A DNA stretch of 64,000 nucleotides, from assembly GCA_000018565.1 (NCBI GenBank), contig CP000875.1, positions 1,379,199 to 1,443,198 on the forward strand. Reading direction: 5' to 3'. Under the pieces are notes generated by a model, which had not been told where the DNA came from, made no database searches, and saw nothing but the letters and a program-made list of their open reading frames with translations. The stretch comes from Herpetosiphon aurantiacus DSM 785 (GTDB lineage: Bacteria > Chloroflexota > Chloroflexia > Chloroflexales > Herpetosiphonaceae). Position numbers and translations under genes: made by a program. Every line of letters begins with the position of its first letter. Positions within the stretch are counted from its first letter, which is position 1. Positions 35,535 to 45,093 of the stretch are shown piece by piece.

Positions 35535-37304
35535 ATGCTCAAACGTCGTTTGACCCGCTTATTGGCCTTATTGGTATTGACAGTACCAACCTTGGCCGCT
35601 TGTGGCGCTGGGGATGCAACTCCAACGACTGCACCTGCCGCTGCTACCGCAACGACTGCGCCTGCTACTGGTGCTGAAGCTACCGCAACGACCGCTCCTG
35701 TTGCTGAAGCTACTGCAACAACGACCGAAGCGACCGCTGAGCCAGCCGCTACCGAGGGAAATGTCTTACGGGTTCACCAAGTTGCTTATCCAGATGTCTT
35801 TGATCCACAGAAAAGTTCGTACAGCGCCGAAATCGTGTTGCTGTCGCAAAACTACGAAGGCCTAACTCGCCTCAATGACAAACTGGAAACCGTGCCTGGT
35901 GCTGCTGAAAAATGGGAATCAAACGCTGAAGGTACCGTGTTTACCTTCACCTTGCGCCCTGACCTCAAGTACAGCGACGGTTCAGCTCTGACCTCAAAGA
36001 ACTTTGCCTATGCCATCGAACGCACCTGTGACCCAGTAACCGCTGGCGAATATCAATCAATTTTGTTTGATATCACTGGTTGTGCCGATTTCGCGAGCGC
36101 AGTTGTAACCGATACTGCTCAATACGATGCAGCCAAGGCTGCTTTGGGCGTGAGCACTCCCGACGATAAAACCATCGTCATCTCAACCGTCCAAGCTGCT
36201 CCTTACTTGCCAACCATCGCTGGTTTGTGGGTGATGTATCCAGCTAAAGCCGAGTTGATCGAAAAAGGTGGCGAAAATTGGTGGAAAGATGCCAGCTTGC
36301 AAGTTGGTAACGGCCCATTCCAATTCAGCCGGATTGCTGAAGACCAACAAATTGACTTTGTGCGTAACGAAAATTACTGGAACAAAGCCAAACTTGATGG
36401 CATTAGCATGATCTACATCGACGATTCATCAGTTGCATTGGAAGCTTATCGCCAAGGTCAACTGGATATCTTCCAACCAGACCCAAGCCAAATTCCAGCC
36501 GTTCAAAGCGATGCTGATCTTGGGCCATTGTATATTTCATATCCAGGGGCGAACACCACTGGCTTGCAATTCAATACCACAACCGAACCATTCAATGATC
36601 CAAAGGTTCGTGAAGCATTTGCCTATGCGATCGATCGCGAAACCTTCTGCGAAGTGATCCGCAACGGCGACTGTTTGCCAACCCTGACTTGGATTCCTCA
36701 AGGGATTCCTGGTTATGATGCAACCGAAGATCGCTTTGCTTTCGATCCTGAAAAGGCTAAAGCTGCTTTGGCTGAATCAACCTATGGCTCAGCCGATAAG
36801 TTGCCAGAAATCACCTTTGCTTACAGCAGCAACGATACCGCTAACCAAGCTCGCCACGAGTTCTTGGCCAACACCTTCCGCGAAGTCTTGGGTGTTGAAG
36901 TTAAGTTGCAACCATTGCCAAGCAAAGATTTGAGCGCTGCCAAGAAAGATAACGCAACCTATCCTCAAATTTCATTGGGTGGCTGGATTCAAGACTATCC
37001 AGATGCTCAAAACTGGTTGAGCGTGTTCTGGAGCAGCAAAGCAACCTTTGCCCAACGCCAAGGTTACGGCAACCCTGTGGTTGACGAATTCTTGACCAAG
37101 GCCGACACCAGCACCGACGAAGCAACCCGCTTGGAAGCCTATGGCGCTGCCCAAAAGTTGATCGTTGGTGATTTGCCAACCGCTATGATGTACAACCGGG
37201 TCAACAAATACGTGATTAACCCACGAGTGAGCGGCTTCTCACAAACCGCCGCTGACGACCAATTCCCTGGCCAATGGACATCATACAGTATCGAAATCAA
37301 GTAA
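35535..37304 (+). CDS. Oligopeptide/dipeptide ABC transporter, substrate-binding lipoprotein (family 5)
   Basis: A 589-residue extracytoplasmic binding lipoprotein. The signal peptide ends with the lipobox LAAC at about 23, followed by an Ala/Thr/Glu-rich flexible tether to about 75. The family 5 (OppA/DppA) domain begins VLRVHQVAYPDVFDPQKSSY. EGLTRLNDKLETVPGAAEKWE and FTLRPDLKYSDGSALTSKNFAYAIERT are the standard first-lobe blocks, and FNDPKVREAFAYAIDRETFCE is the hinge region. It captures peptides, or in some relatives sugars or nickel, and delivers them to the permease. It is the first gene of a complete five-gene importer operon. The start has AAGGAG 9 bases upstream. Confidence 0.95.
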   Translation: MLKRRLTRLLALLVLTVPTLAACGAGDATPTTAPAAATATTAPATGAEATATTAPVAEATATTTEATAEPAATEGNVLRVHQVAYPDVFDPQKSSYSAEIVLLSQNYEGLTRLNDKLETVPGAAEKWESNAEGTVFTFTLRPDLKYSDGSALTSKNFAYAIERTCDPVTAGEYQSILFDITGCADFASAVVTDTAQYDAAKAALGVSTPDDKTIVISTVQAAPYLPTIAGLWVMYPAKAELIEKGGENWWKDASLQVGNGPFQFSRIAEDQQIDFVRNENYWNKAKLDGISMIYIDDSSVALEAYRQGQLDIFQPDPSQIPAVQSDADLGPLYISYPGANTTGLQFNTTTEPFNDPKVREAFAYAIDRETFCEVIRNGDCLPTLTWIPQGIPGYDATEDRFAFDPEKAKAALAESTYGSADKLPEITFAYSSNDTANQARHEFLANTFREVLGVEVKLQPLPSKDLSAAKKDNATYPQISLGGWIQDYPDAQNWLSVFWSSKATFAQRQGYGNPVVDEFLTKADTSTDEATRLEAYGAAQKLIVGDLPTAMMYNRVNKYVINPRVSGFSQTAADDQFPGQWTSYSIEIK

Positions 37305-37318
37305 TTGATTAGCCTTCT

Positions 37319-37347
37319 GGGGAGCAGCGCGGCCTGTGCTGCTCCCC
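37319..37347 (+). terminator. Intercistronic hairpin after the binding-protein gene
   Basis: A perfect 10-bp stem (ggggagcagc / gctgctcccc) with a 9-base loop and no T-run lies 15 bases after the stop. It may protect the 3' end of a separate, abundant binding-protein mRNA, or terminate some transcripts, so that the permease genes are expressed less. Confidence 0.6.
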
Positions 37348-37455
37348 ATCAACTCTAGCTCCCACTCATTAATTCTTTGCAAGCACCCTGTTAAATTGCA
37401 ATCAAGGCTCGCGAGGCAACACCCCGGCACGCTCTCGCGCCAATGGAGGCATGGC

Positions 37456-38463
37456 ATGATTGGCTTTATAATTCGTCGCGTCTTGGCGATGATTCCGGTG
37501 TTGTTTCTCGTGGCACTCATTACTTTTTTTATGATGAAACAGGCCAAAGGTGGGCCATTTGATCAAGAAAAGGAAGTTGCCCCGTCAACGATTGCCCTGC
37601 TGAATCGCAAATTTGGTTTAGATAAACCCGCTTGGCTCAATTCGGCAGAATTTAGTAATCGCTTGAGTACCGAAGGTAACCCCTTTTTGGCGCTGCGTGG
37701 CTTGTTCGATAGCCAATTTGGCAACTATCTGATCAATGCCGTCCAAGGCGATTTAGGCCCCACCTATGCTTCGAAAGGCACCGAAACAGTTCAAGATAAA
37801 ATCAAAGAAACGTTTCCAATTTCGTTGCGCCTTGGCATGATTTCGTTGGCCTTTGCGCTGTTGGTGGGCTTTCCCCTCGGCATTTTGGGGGCTTTGCGCC
37901 AAAATACGATCTTCGATTACTTTAGCCTGATCATCTCAACCATCGGCTTTTCGGTGCCAACCTTTGTAACTGGTTTGCTATTGCTGCTGGTTATGAGCAA
38001 GGTGTTTGATGTTGCTCCGATCAAAGATCCCTCGGTTTGGCAAGGCTTTAGTACCTCGTATATTCCACCAGCAATCATTTTGGGCTTAGGCACAATGGCT
38101 TATATTACTCGTTTGACCCGCAGTAGTGTGCTTGAGGTCAAGCGTCAAGATTATATTCGCACTGCTCGGGCTAAAGGTCTCGGTGATCGTGTGGTGATTT
38201 TGCGCCATATCTTGCGCAATAGCTTGATTCCAGTAATTACGATTCTCGGTCCAGCAGTGGCGGGCTTGGTAACTGGCTCATTTATTATCGAATCAGTTTT
38301 CCGTGTGCCGGGCATTGGCAGTGAATTTATTGGAGCAATTGGCAGCCGCGATTACTCGATGATTATGGGTTCAACCCTGTTTTTCTCATTGCTGGTGGCT
38401 TTAGGCAATATTATGGTCGATCTTTCGTATGGCTTGATTGATCCGCGGATTCGTAACAGCTAG
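37456..38463 (+). CDS. Oligopeptide ABC transporter permease, OppB/DppB type
   Basis: A 335-residue inner-membrane permease with a first helix at the N-terminus (FIIRRVLAMIPVLFLVALITFFMM) and about five more. The cytoplasmic EAA loop, which docks the ATPase, is EVKRQDYIRTARAKGLGDRVVILRHILRNSLIP. The start at 37456 is set by GGAGG 6 bases upstream; the frame is open further upstream but that region is the intercistronic spacer. Its partner OppC-type permease follows 13 bases later. Confidence 0.94.
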   Translation: MIGFIIRRVLAMIPVLFLVALITFFMMKQAKGGPFDQEKEVAPSTIALLNRKFGLDKPAWLNSAEFSNRLSTEGNPFLALRGLFDSQFGNYLINAVQGDLGPTYASKGTETVQDKIKETFPISLRLGMISLAFALLVGFPLGILGALRQNTIFDYFSLIISTIGFSVPTFVTGLLLLLVMSKVFDVAPIKDPSVWQGFSTSYIPPAIILGLGTMAYITRLTRSSVLEVKRQDYIRTARAKGLGDRVVILRHILRNSLIPVITILGPAVAGLVTGSFIIESVFRVPGIGSEFIGAIGSRDYSMIMGSTLFFSLLVALGNIMVDLSYGLIDPRIRNS

Positions 38464-38476
38464 GAGACCCGAACGT

Positions 38477-39475
38477 ATGGCAACCGCATCGAATGTGGCA
38501 GGCAAAAGCCCTGCCCAGGCTCAAGAATTTACGCGGCCTGTTCGGAGTCTTTGGAGCGATGCTTGGTTACGTCTGCGGCGCAATCGTTTAGCAATGGCAA
38601 GTATTGTCTATTTGTTTTTGCTGGCGTTGGTAGCAATTTTCGCACCAGTCATTGCCCCGCACTCGCCTAGCCGCCCAACCTCAACCGAATTACGCGAACG
38701 AGGCACCTATCGGCAAGCTGCTTGGATTGTTGATGAGAAAAACCCTAAACGCAGTGGGGTTTGGAAATTTCCCTTAGGAACAGATTCTGCTGGCGGCGAT
38801 GTGCTCAGTCGCTTAATCTATGGAACGCGGGTTTCGATGGTTGTGGGCTTCATTCCCATGATCTTTACCCTGACGATCGGGATCACGATTGGCTTGGTTT
38901 CAGGTTTTGCCGGTGGCAAACTCGATAGTTTGCTCATGCGGTTTACTGATATTGTCTTTTCGCTGCCCGATATCTTGTTCTTTATTATTGTGCAAACGGC
39001 CTTCAGTCAAACCGCCTTTGGCAAGACCTTCAATGGTTTATTGTTGATTTTCTTATCATTCTCAGCGGTCAACTGGGCTAGCGTTGCGCGTTTGGTGCGT
39101 GGCCAAGTGCTTTCTTTAAAAGAAAAAGAGTTTGTTGAAGCAGCAGAGGCGATTGGGGTTCGGCGTGGCTCAATTTTATTTCGCCATATTTTGCCCAACA
39201 CGCTCGCCCCAATTATTGTGGCAGGTGCGTTTATTGTGCCAAGCGCGATTGTCACCGAAGCAACCCTGAGCTTTTTGGGGATTGGCATCCAGCCTGATAC
39301 CAACCCCAATAATCCGTTCCCTACCAGCTGGGGCCAGATGATTTTGGAAGGTAAGTCGGCGATTGATTCGCAACCATGGATTCTGATCGCGTCGGCGATT
39401 GCAATTGCTTCAATTACGATTGCTTTTGTGGCTTTGGGCGATGGTTTACGTGATGCGCTTGATCCCCGCCAATAG
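38477..39475 (+). CDS. Oligopeptide ABC transporter permease, OppC/DppC type
   Basis: A 332-residue permease with the OppC-type N-terminal cytoplasmic tail, a first helix MASIVYLFLLALVAIFAPVIAP, the G-T-D-x-x-G-x-D-V-L-S-R-L-I-Y-G-T-R block and four or five further helices. Its EAA loop is LSLKEKEFVEAAEAIGVRRGSILFRHILPNTLAPI. The start at 38477, with AGGAG 10 bases upstream, is used although the frame is open earlier and would overlap the OppB-type gene. It pairs with the preceding permease. Confidence 0.94.
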   Translation: MATASNVAGKSPAQAQEFTRPVRSLWSDAWLRLRRNRLAMASIVYLFLLALVAIFAPVIAPHSPSRPTSTELRERGTYRQAAWIVDEKNPKRSGVWKFPLGTDSAGGDVLSRLIYGTRVSMVVGFIPMIFTLTIGITIGLVSGFAGGKLDSLLMRFTDIVFSLPDILFFIIVQTAFSQTAFGKTFNGLLLIFLSFSAVNWASVARLVRGQVLSLKEKEFVEAAEAIGVRRGSILFRHILPNTLAPIIVAGAFIVPSAIVTEATLSFLGIGIQPDTNPNNPFPTSWGQMILEGKSAIDSQPWILIASAIAIASITIAFVALGDGLRDALDPRQ

Positions 39476-39511
39476 ATCAAGGCAAATTGCTCGATATCAT
39501 GAGGAGCATAT

Positions 39512-40585
39512 ATGGCTGAAGCACCCTTGCTTGAGGTCAAAAACCTACAAGTTCAATTTAAAACTGCTGATGGCGTGGTCAATGCTGTCAATAATGTTTC
39601 ATTCTCGGTCAATCGCGGCGAAACCTTAGGCATCGTCGGCGAATCTGGCTCAGGCAAAAGCGTGACATCACTTTCGATTATGCGCTTGATTCCCTCGCCC
39701 CCAGGCAAAATTGCTGGTGGCCAGATTTTATTTGATGGTGATAATCTTGTCGATTTTAGCGAGTCGGAGATGCGTAAAATCCGTGGCAATCGGATTTCGA
39801 TGATCTTCCAAGACCCCATGACTTCGCTCAATCCGGTGCTACGGATTGGTCGGCAGATGACTGAATCGCTGCAATTGCACATGGGGATGACTCCCAAACA
39901 GGCGCGAAACCGAGCCATTGACTTGCTCTCAATGGTTGGGATTCCAGCTCCTGACAAACGGCTTGATGATTTTCCCCATCAATTTTCTGGCGGGATGCGC
40001 CAACGGGTGATGATCGCTATGGGTTTGGCTTGTAACCCTGAGCTATTGATCGCCGACGAGCCAACGACAGCACTCGATGTAACTATTCAAGCGCAAATTC
40101 TCGAATTGCTTAACCGTCTGAAGAACGAGACAGGCACGGCGATTATTTTTATCACCCACGACCTTGGCGTTGTGGCGGGCATGACCGATCGGGTGATTGT
40201 GATGTATGCTGGACGGGTGGTCGAACAGGCCTCAACCAACGAGCTGTTCCATAATCCCCGTATGCCTTACACCATCGGTTTGCTCGATTCGATTCCCCGG
40301 CTTGATGGAATCCAAACGCGCCTTACGCCAATCCCAGGGCTACCACCGGATTTGCTGGAGAAAACCGAGCGCTGCCCATTTGCACCGCGCTGCGATTTTG
40401 TGCAAGAGCAATGTTGGAGCGAAACGCCGAGTTTGCGCCAAGTTGCGCCTGAGCATACCGCTGCCTGTTTATTCGAGATAGATCGGGAACAGCGCCAAGC
40501 GATGGCCGCCAAGAAGATTGCCGAAGAACAAGCCGCCTTGGATGCTGCGCTTGAAGATGTTTTAGCCCACGAACAGGCATCGTAG
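39512..40585 (+). CDS. Oligopeptide ABC transporter ATPase, OppD/DppD type
   Basis: A 357-residue ABC ATPase powering import. Walker [11 protein letters not shown], the Q-loop [10 protein letters not shown], signature [16 protein letters not shown], Walker [13 protein letters not shown] and the switch His in ITHDLG are all present. The C-terminal OppD/F extension carries a cysteine-rich Fe-S-like motif, [15 protein letters not shown] and a last Cys in AACLFE. It forms a heterodimer with the OppF-type ATPase. The start has a GAGGAG SD site, and the gene is 36 bases after the permease. Confidence 0.95.
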   Translation: MAEAPLLEVKNLQVQFKTADGVVNAVNNVSFSVNRGETLGIVGESGSGKSVTSLSIMRLIPSPPGKIAGGQILFDGDNLVDFSESEMRKIRGNRISMIFQDPMTSLNPVLRIGRQMTESLQLHMGMTPKQARNRAIDLLSMVGIPAPDKRLDDFPHQFSGGMRQRVMIAMGLACNPELLIADEPTTALDVTIQAQILELLNRLKNETGTAIIFITHDLGVVAGMTDRVIVMYAGRVVEQASTNELFHNPRMPYTIGLLDSIPRLDGIQTRLTPIPGLPPDLLEKTERCPFAPRCDFVQEQCWSETPSLRQVAPEHTAACLFEIDREQRQAMAAKKIAEEQAALDAALEDVLAHEQAS

Positions 40586-40602
40586 AACCAGAGGAAGGCC
40601 AA

Positions 40603-41622
40603 ATGGCAGTACAAAATGATACTCTGCTCGATATCAACGGCTTAAAAATGCACTTCCCGGTCAAATCCAACGGTTTATTACGCCGCACGATCGGGGCAGT
40701 TAAGGCAGTTGATGGCTTGAGCTTTTCAGTCAAACGCGGCGAGACGCTGGGCTTGGTCGGTGAATCAGGCTGTGGCAAATCGACAACTGGGCGGGCAATT
40801 TTGCAGTTGCATCGCCCAACCGCTGGCACGGTAAGCTTTGATGGCACGGACTTGACCAAACTCAAAGGCGAGGCCATGCGCCAAATGCGCCGTAAAGTCC
40901 AGATTATTTTCCAAGACCCCTATGCTTCGCTCAACCCGCGCATGACCGTTGGCGATATTGTGGGTGAGCCGATTCGGGTGCATGGCCTGCGCACTGGTAA
41001 AGAGGTGCGCACGCGGGTTGAGGAATTGTTGCGCGTCGTGGGTCTCAATCCTTATTTTATCAACCGCTACCCGCATGAATTTTCGGGCGGTCAACGCCAA
41101 CGGATTGGGATTGCCCGTGCTTTGGCGGTCGAGCCGGATTTTATCGTCTGCGATGAGCCAGTTTCAGCGCTCGACGTGTCGATTCAAGCCCAAATTATTA
41201 ATTTGCTGCAAGATTTGCAAGGCCAATTTGGCTTGACCTATCTGTTTATCGCCCATAATCTGAGCGTGGTCAAGCATATCAGCGATCGGGTGGCGGTGAT
41301 GTATTTGGGCAAAATGGTTGAGTTGGCTCCCTCAAAAGAGTTGTATGCCAACCCGATGCACCCCTATACCCAAGCTTTGCTCTCAGCTGTGCCGATTCCT
41401 GATCCTGAGGTCGAAAAGCAACGCCAGCGAATTATTTTGCAAGGCGATGTGCCCAGCCCGCTTAATCCGCCGACTGGCTGTCACTTCCATACGCGCTGCC
41501 CGATTGTGATTGACAAATGCAAAGCCGAAGATCCACCCTTCCAAGATTATGGTGGCGGCCATTTTGTGGCTTGCTGGCGGGCAACTGAGTCGCAAGAACA
41601 GATGAATTTGAAGTTGCAGTAG
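40603..41622 (+). CDS. Oligopeptide ABC transporter ATPase, OppF/DppF type
   Basis: A 339-residue ABC ATPase, second half of the importer's ATP-driven heterodimer. Walker [14 protein letters not shown]-loop [12 protein letters not shown], signature [15 protein letters not shown], Walker [13 protein letters not shown] and the switch His in IAHNLS are intact. The C-terminal extension has the typical cluster C-x-F-x-T-R-C-x6-C and a last Cys in HFVACW. It is the last gene of the operon, with 17 bases to the preceding ATPase and a 190-base repeat-bearing spacer after it. Confidence 0.95.
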   Translation: MAVQNDTLLDINGLKMHFPVKSNGLLRRTIGAVKAVDGLSFSVKRGETLGLVGESGCGKSTTGRAILQLHRPTAGTVSFDGTDLTKLKGEAMRQMRRKVQIIFQDPYASLNPRMTVGDIVGEPIRVHGLRTGKEVRTRVEELLRVVGLNPYFINRYPHEFSGGQRQRIGIARALAVEPDFIVCDEPVSALDVSIQAQIINLLQDLQGQFGLTYLFIAHNLSVVKHISDRVAVMYLGKMVELAPSKELYANPMHPYTQALLSAVPIPDPEVEKQRQRIILQGDVPSPLNPPTGCHFHTRCPIVIDKCKAEDPPFQDYGGGHFVACWRATESQEQMNLKLQ

Positions 41623-41745
41623 TAATTCGAGGTCGGGGAGCAGGGGCTAGGGATTAGGGTTTATGGCTATTGGCTATTGGATTTAAGCAGTATTTGGAAT
41701 ACCCATGACTGTTCTGATAGCCGATAGTCGATAGCCATTGTTTCG

Positions 41746-41763
41746 CTGCGCCTTTGCGTTAAA
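41746..41763 (-). repeat. Dispersed repeat (inverted copy)
   Basis: Ctgcgcctttgcgttaaa is the diverged reverse complement of the repeat at 13303-13324. Nearby, 41663-41680 and 41715-41738 hold short ctattgg and gatag multiples. There is no gene in this spacer (41623-41813). Confidence 0.4.
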
Positions 41764-41813
41764 CCCCAACCCAAATGTATGCTGATTTAGTTCCCGACAG
41801 CTGATCCTTAGTT

Positions 41814-42860
41814 TTAAACAATTTCAAGCGCTTGCAGTTCAATGACTGTACCAATTGACCAAAGTGGGTCGCCAGCTTGAGCAAATTGTTGTTCAAGTGC
41901 TTTGGCATGCTCCGCCGCTACCGCAATTAACAAGCCGCCTGAAGTTTGAGGATCGTACAACAAAGCTTGATGGACTGGATCAACTGTTTTGGCATAATTA
42001 ACTTGCATTTGTTGCTCAACATAAGCACGATTGGTATGCAAGCCACCAGGCATAATTCCGGCTTTGGCATACCGATAAGCTCCTGACAACAATGGCAAGG
42101 CTCGACTATTAATCTGTAGCCCAACCCCACTATTGCGAGCTAGCTCCAAGCCATGGCCCAACAAACCAAACCCAGTGATATCGGTGGCACTACGAATTGT
42201 GCCCAGCATTGCGATATGCTCAGCTGCATGGCGATTGAGTTTGAGCATGCTCTCAATTGCTGCTGCTAAATCGGCTGGATCAGCAATTTGGCGCTTGCTG
42301 GCAGTGCTAATTACGCCTGTGCCCAGCGCTTTGGTAAGGTAGAGTTGATCGCCTGGTTGAGCTTGAGCTTTACGGGTGATTAGGGCTGGATCGATTAAAC
42401 CAGTCACGCATAAACCATATTTTGGCTCATTATCGATGATCGTATGGCCGCCAGCTAGCACAGCTCCGGCTTCGGCCACTTTATCTGCGCCGCCCTGCAT
42501 AATAGCCTGAATGATCGCTGGGTCTAAATCGCGTGGGAATCCAGCAATTGCCAAGGCTAAAATTGGCTTGCCGCCCATGGCATAAACATCGCTTAGCGCG
42601 TTGGCGGCAGCAATCGCCCCAAAACTATAGGGATCATCAACAATCGGCGGAAAGAAATCCACCGTTTGGACGAGCGCTTGCTGTTGGTTGAGTTGATAGA
42701 CCGCCGCATCATCGCTGACATCAAGGCCAACTAAAAGCTGCGGGCTGCTGGGTAAACGCAAGCTACTAATTAAATTGCTGAGAGCACCTGCCCCCATTTT
42801 AGCGGCTCAGCCAGCACAAGAAGCTAGCTCAGTCAGGCGAATTTGTTCACGATCAGCCAT
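41814..42860 (-). CDS. selD: Selenophosphate synthetase, with a predicted selenocysteine at codon 18
   Basis: SelD makes selenophosphate from selenide and ATP, the selenium donor for Sec-tRNA and selenouridine. Read from ATG 42860, the protein has 348 residues. An in-frame TGA (42807-42809) is codon 18 in SCAG-U-AAKMG, exactly where other SelD proteins have catalytic Cys or Sec. The catalytic Lys follows three residues later. GLDVSDDAAVY, VQTVDFFPPIVDDPYSFG, AANALSDVYAMGG and AGGHTIIDNEPKYG are the ATP/Mg-binding blocks. A SECIS-like hairpin stands just after the TGA. The frame after the TGA alone would begin at Met22 and lack the catalytic residues. A stand-alone gene; the SD is weak. Confidence 0.93.
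42779..42796 (-). promoter_or_regulatory. SECIS-like hairpin in selD
   Basis: Read on the coding strand, TGGGGGC (42796-42790) pairs with GCTCTCA (42785-42779), with two G-U pairs, around the loop AGGU. The stem starts 10 bases after the UGA, and the exposed GGU loop matches the bacterial SECIS loop recognised by SelB. It lies inside the coding region, as bacterial SECIS elements do. Confidence 0.7.
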
Positions 42861-42943
42861 GAGTCTGCTCACTAAATCACATAGAAATTAAAGAATTTTA
42901 GCAATATCAGCTGTTTAACATTATACACATATTAAGAATCGCG

Positions 42944-42949
42944 TATAAT
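42944..42949 (+). promoter_or_regulatory. -10 element upstream of the secreted repeat-protein gene
   Basis: TATAAT at 42944-42949, with only a weak match (ttatac) 17 bases upstream. Transcription would start near 42957, giving a 50-base leader. Confidence 0.4.
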
Positions 42950-43007
42950 AGGGCATCTCCAAAGGCGGCCCCTGTTTTTTCCGATGGTCCTACAGTGAGG
43001 TTCTGGC

Positions 43008-45035
43008 ATGCACACACACAATGGACGTTGGTCGCGTTCGTTAGCGGTCGGTTTTGCGGTGTTGGCGGCGTTTGTGTTAGCGCCAATTGCTTCGATTTCG
43101 GCCCATAGCAATCATGATCATAAGATTTATGTTGCACCATTTGGCAAAGATGAGGGTGATTGTTCGAAGATTTGGCAGCCCTGTGCGACGATCGATTATG
43201 CGATTAGCCGCGGGACTGGCAAGGGTGATGAAATTCGGGTTGCTGCTGGCGATTATAGCTACGATGCTCAGGCGGTTGGCTTATTGCTGAGCCGCCAGAT
43301 TCCGGTGCACGGTGGTTTTAGCGCTCGTGATAATTTCATGCAGCAGGATACCAAGGCCAATCCAACCTATATCGCTGGGATTCCTAGCCGCTACCGCGAA
43401 CGCTTGGCGGCAATTGGCTTTGCGCGGGTCGAAGATCGCGATGGTCGCAATACCCCAGAACTTGAGCGGATGCAAATTCCAACTGAATTGGAAACGCCAA
43501 GTGCTGCTCAGCCTTGTACCAATGGTATGGCTGGCATCTTTGAGTGCAACGGCATCGACTTCTTGGGCAGCGTGCCGCTCTCAAGTTTTCGGGTAAATGG
43601 TAGTGGAGCCACCGATGGCAGCAACTTGTGGGGCCACGTCGATCTCAATACCGATCGCGAATATGCGATTATTGGGGTTAACAATGGCACTGGCGTAGTT
43701 GATGTGACTGATCCCACCAATCCGGTGGTGATTGGCACGGTGCCAGGTAATAATTCGCAATGGCGCGAAGTTAAGGTCTATCAATATTTCAACCAAGCCC
43801 AAAATCGCTGGAACGCCTATGCCTATCTTTCAACCGAAAATCGTACCCAAGGGTTGCAGATCGTTGATCTCAATCACTTGAGTGATCCAACGCCTTCGGT
43901 TAGTTTGGCGGCAACCTATACCGCCGATTTTGGCTCATCGCACACTGTCTATATTAAGAATGTTGATTTCAGCACCAACGTAGCGTTGCCTGGTAAAACT
44001 GCGGCGTTGTATATGAACGGGGTCGGCAAAAACGGCAGTCGCTTGAGTTCAGGTGTGTTCCGCGCCTTTGATATCAGCAATCCGTTGACTCCGCAGATTA
44101 TTGATAGTGGCGTGCCGGATACCAATATTAGCTACACCCACGACGATACCAGCATGATCATTACCGATTCGCGGACTTCGGCATGTGCGCCTGGTCACCA
44201 AGCCTCGTGCGAAATAATGTTTGATTTCAGCGAATCGTCGGTCGAAATTTGGGATATTACCGATTCGGCTGCCCCATTCCATATTAGTTCACGGCCTTAT
44301 TCGGGCAGTGGCTACACCCACTCAGGCTGGTATAGCGACGATAAAATGTACGTCTTTATCCAAGATGAATTGGATGAACAAAATTTTGGCCACAACACTC
44401 GTGTGCGCACGATGGATATTCATGATCTGGATAATCCAACCATCAGCGCGACGTGGGATGGCCCAACTCGGGCAATTGACCATAACGGCTACACGATTGG
44501 CAACAAATATTATATGTCGAACTATTTGCGTGGTTTGACGATTCTTGACATAACCAATCCAAATAACATCCAAGAAGCCGCTTTCTTTGATACCTATCCT
44601 GGTAGCAATTCGGCCAGTTTTGATGGAGCTTGGGGGGTTTATCCCTACTTGCCAAGCGGCACCTTGATGATCAGCGATATTTCACGCGGCTTGATTTTGG
44701 TGCGCGAACCAACTAGTACCCCTGATCAAGCGATTGCTGGCTTGGAAGCAACCAACGATGGCCCAACCGTTGCTGGCGAGGCGACCAATTTTGATGCAGC
44801 AATTCGGGCTGGTACAAACGTGACCTATGCGTGGGATTTTGGTGATGGTACAGCTGTGGTAACTTCAACCAACACCACGATGAGTCATACCTATCCAAAC
44901 GTTGGTAATTATACGGTTGAGTTAACTGCCAGCAATGGTACTAATTCGCAAACAGCTACAACAACCGTGGTGGTGCAAGCGCCACCACAAACCGAATGGA
45001 AAATTTGGCTGCCCTTTGCGATTCGGGCGGAATAA
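43008..45035 (+). CDS. Secreted choice-of-anchor B (LVIVD repeat) protein with PKD domain
   Basis: A 675-residue exported protein with a signal peptide ending near 32. A short pectate-lyase-like stretch (KIYVAPFGKDEGDCSKIWQPCATI...) comes first. The main body (about 165-575) is a repeat domain of the choice-of-anchor B/LVIVD type: NLWGHVDL, YAIIGVNNGTGVVDVTDPTNPVVIG, LQIVDLNHLSDPT, GLTILDITNPNNIQEA. A PKD domain (about 585-650) with TYAWDFGDGTAVVTS and SHTYPNVGNYTVELTASNGT follows. The protein ends TEWKIWLPFAIRAE, the C-terminal motif shared by other secreted proteins here. Function is unknown; surface adhesion or display is inferred. GAGG precedes the ATG by 8 bases. Confidence 0.85.
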   Translation: MHTHNGRWSRSLAVGFAVLAAFVLAPIASISAHSNHDHKIYVAPFGKDEGDCSKIWQPCATIDYAISRGTGKGDEIRVAAGDYSYDAQAVGLLLSRQIPVHGGFSARDNFMQQDTKANPTYIAGIPSRYRERLAAIGFARVEDRDGRNTPELERMQIPTELETPSAAQPCTNGMAGIFECNGIDFLGSVPLSSFRVNGSGATDGSNLWGHVDLNTDREYAIIGVNNGTGVVDVTDPTNPVVIGTVPGNNSQWREVKVYQYFNQAQNRWNAYAYLSTENRTQGLQIVDLNHLSDPTPSVSLAATYTADFGSSHTVYIKNVDFSTNVALPGKTAALYMNGVGKNGSRLSSGVFRAFDISNPLTPQIIDSGVPDTNISYTHDDTSMIITDSRTSACAPGHQASCEIMFDFSESSVEIWDITDSAAPFHISSRPYSGSGYTHSGWYSDDKMYVFIQDELDEQNFGHNTRVRTMDIHDLDNPTISATWDGPTRAIDHNGYTIGNKYYMSNYLRGLTILDITNPNNIQEAAFFDTYPGSNSASFDGAWGVYPYLPSGTLMISDISRGLILVREPTSTPDQAIAGLEATNDGPTVAGEATNFDAAIRAGTNVTYAWDFGDGTAVVTSTNTTMSHTYPNVGNYTVELTASNGTNSQTATTTVVVQAPPQTEWKIWLPFAIRAE

Positions 45036-45058
45036 CGCTTAAATCCTTTGGAGATCAG

Positions 45059-45082
45059 CAGGCGGGGCATTTGCCCCGCCTG
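45059..45082. terminator. Bidirectional terminator
   Basis: A perfect 11-bp GC-rich inverted repeat (caggcggggca / tgccccgcctg) with almost no loop lies in the 58-base gap between the converging secreted-protein and arginase genes. Confidence 0.8.
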
Positions 45083-45093
45083 TTGCGTTAATT

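Noticed and set aside
41814-42797. selD as a truncated gene starting at Met22, or as a pseudogene broken by TGA
   Set aside because: The upstream in-frame sequence matches SelD through the TGA to a Met, and the TGA is at the known Sec site with a hairpin after it. Sec decoding explains it better.
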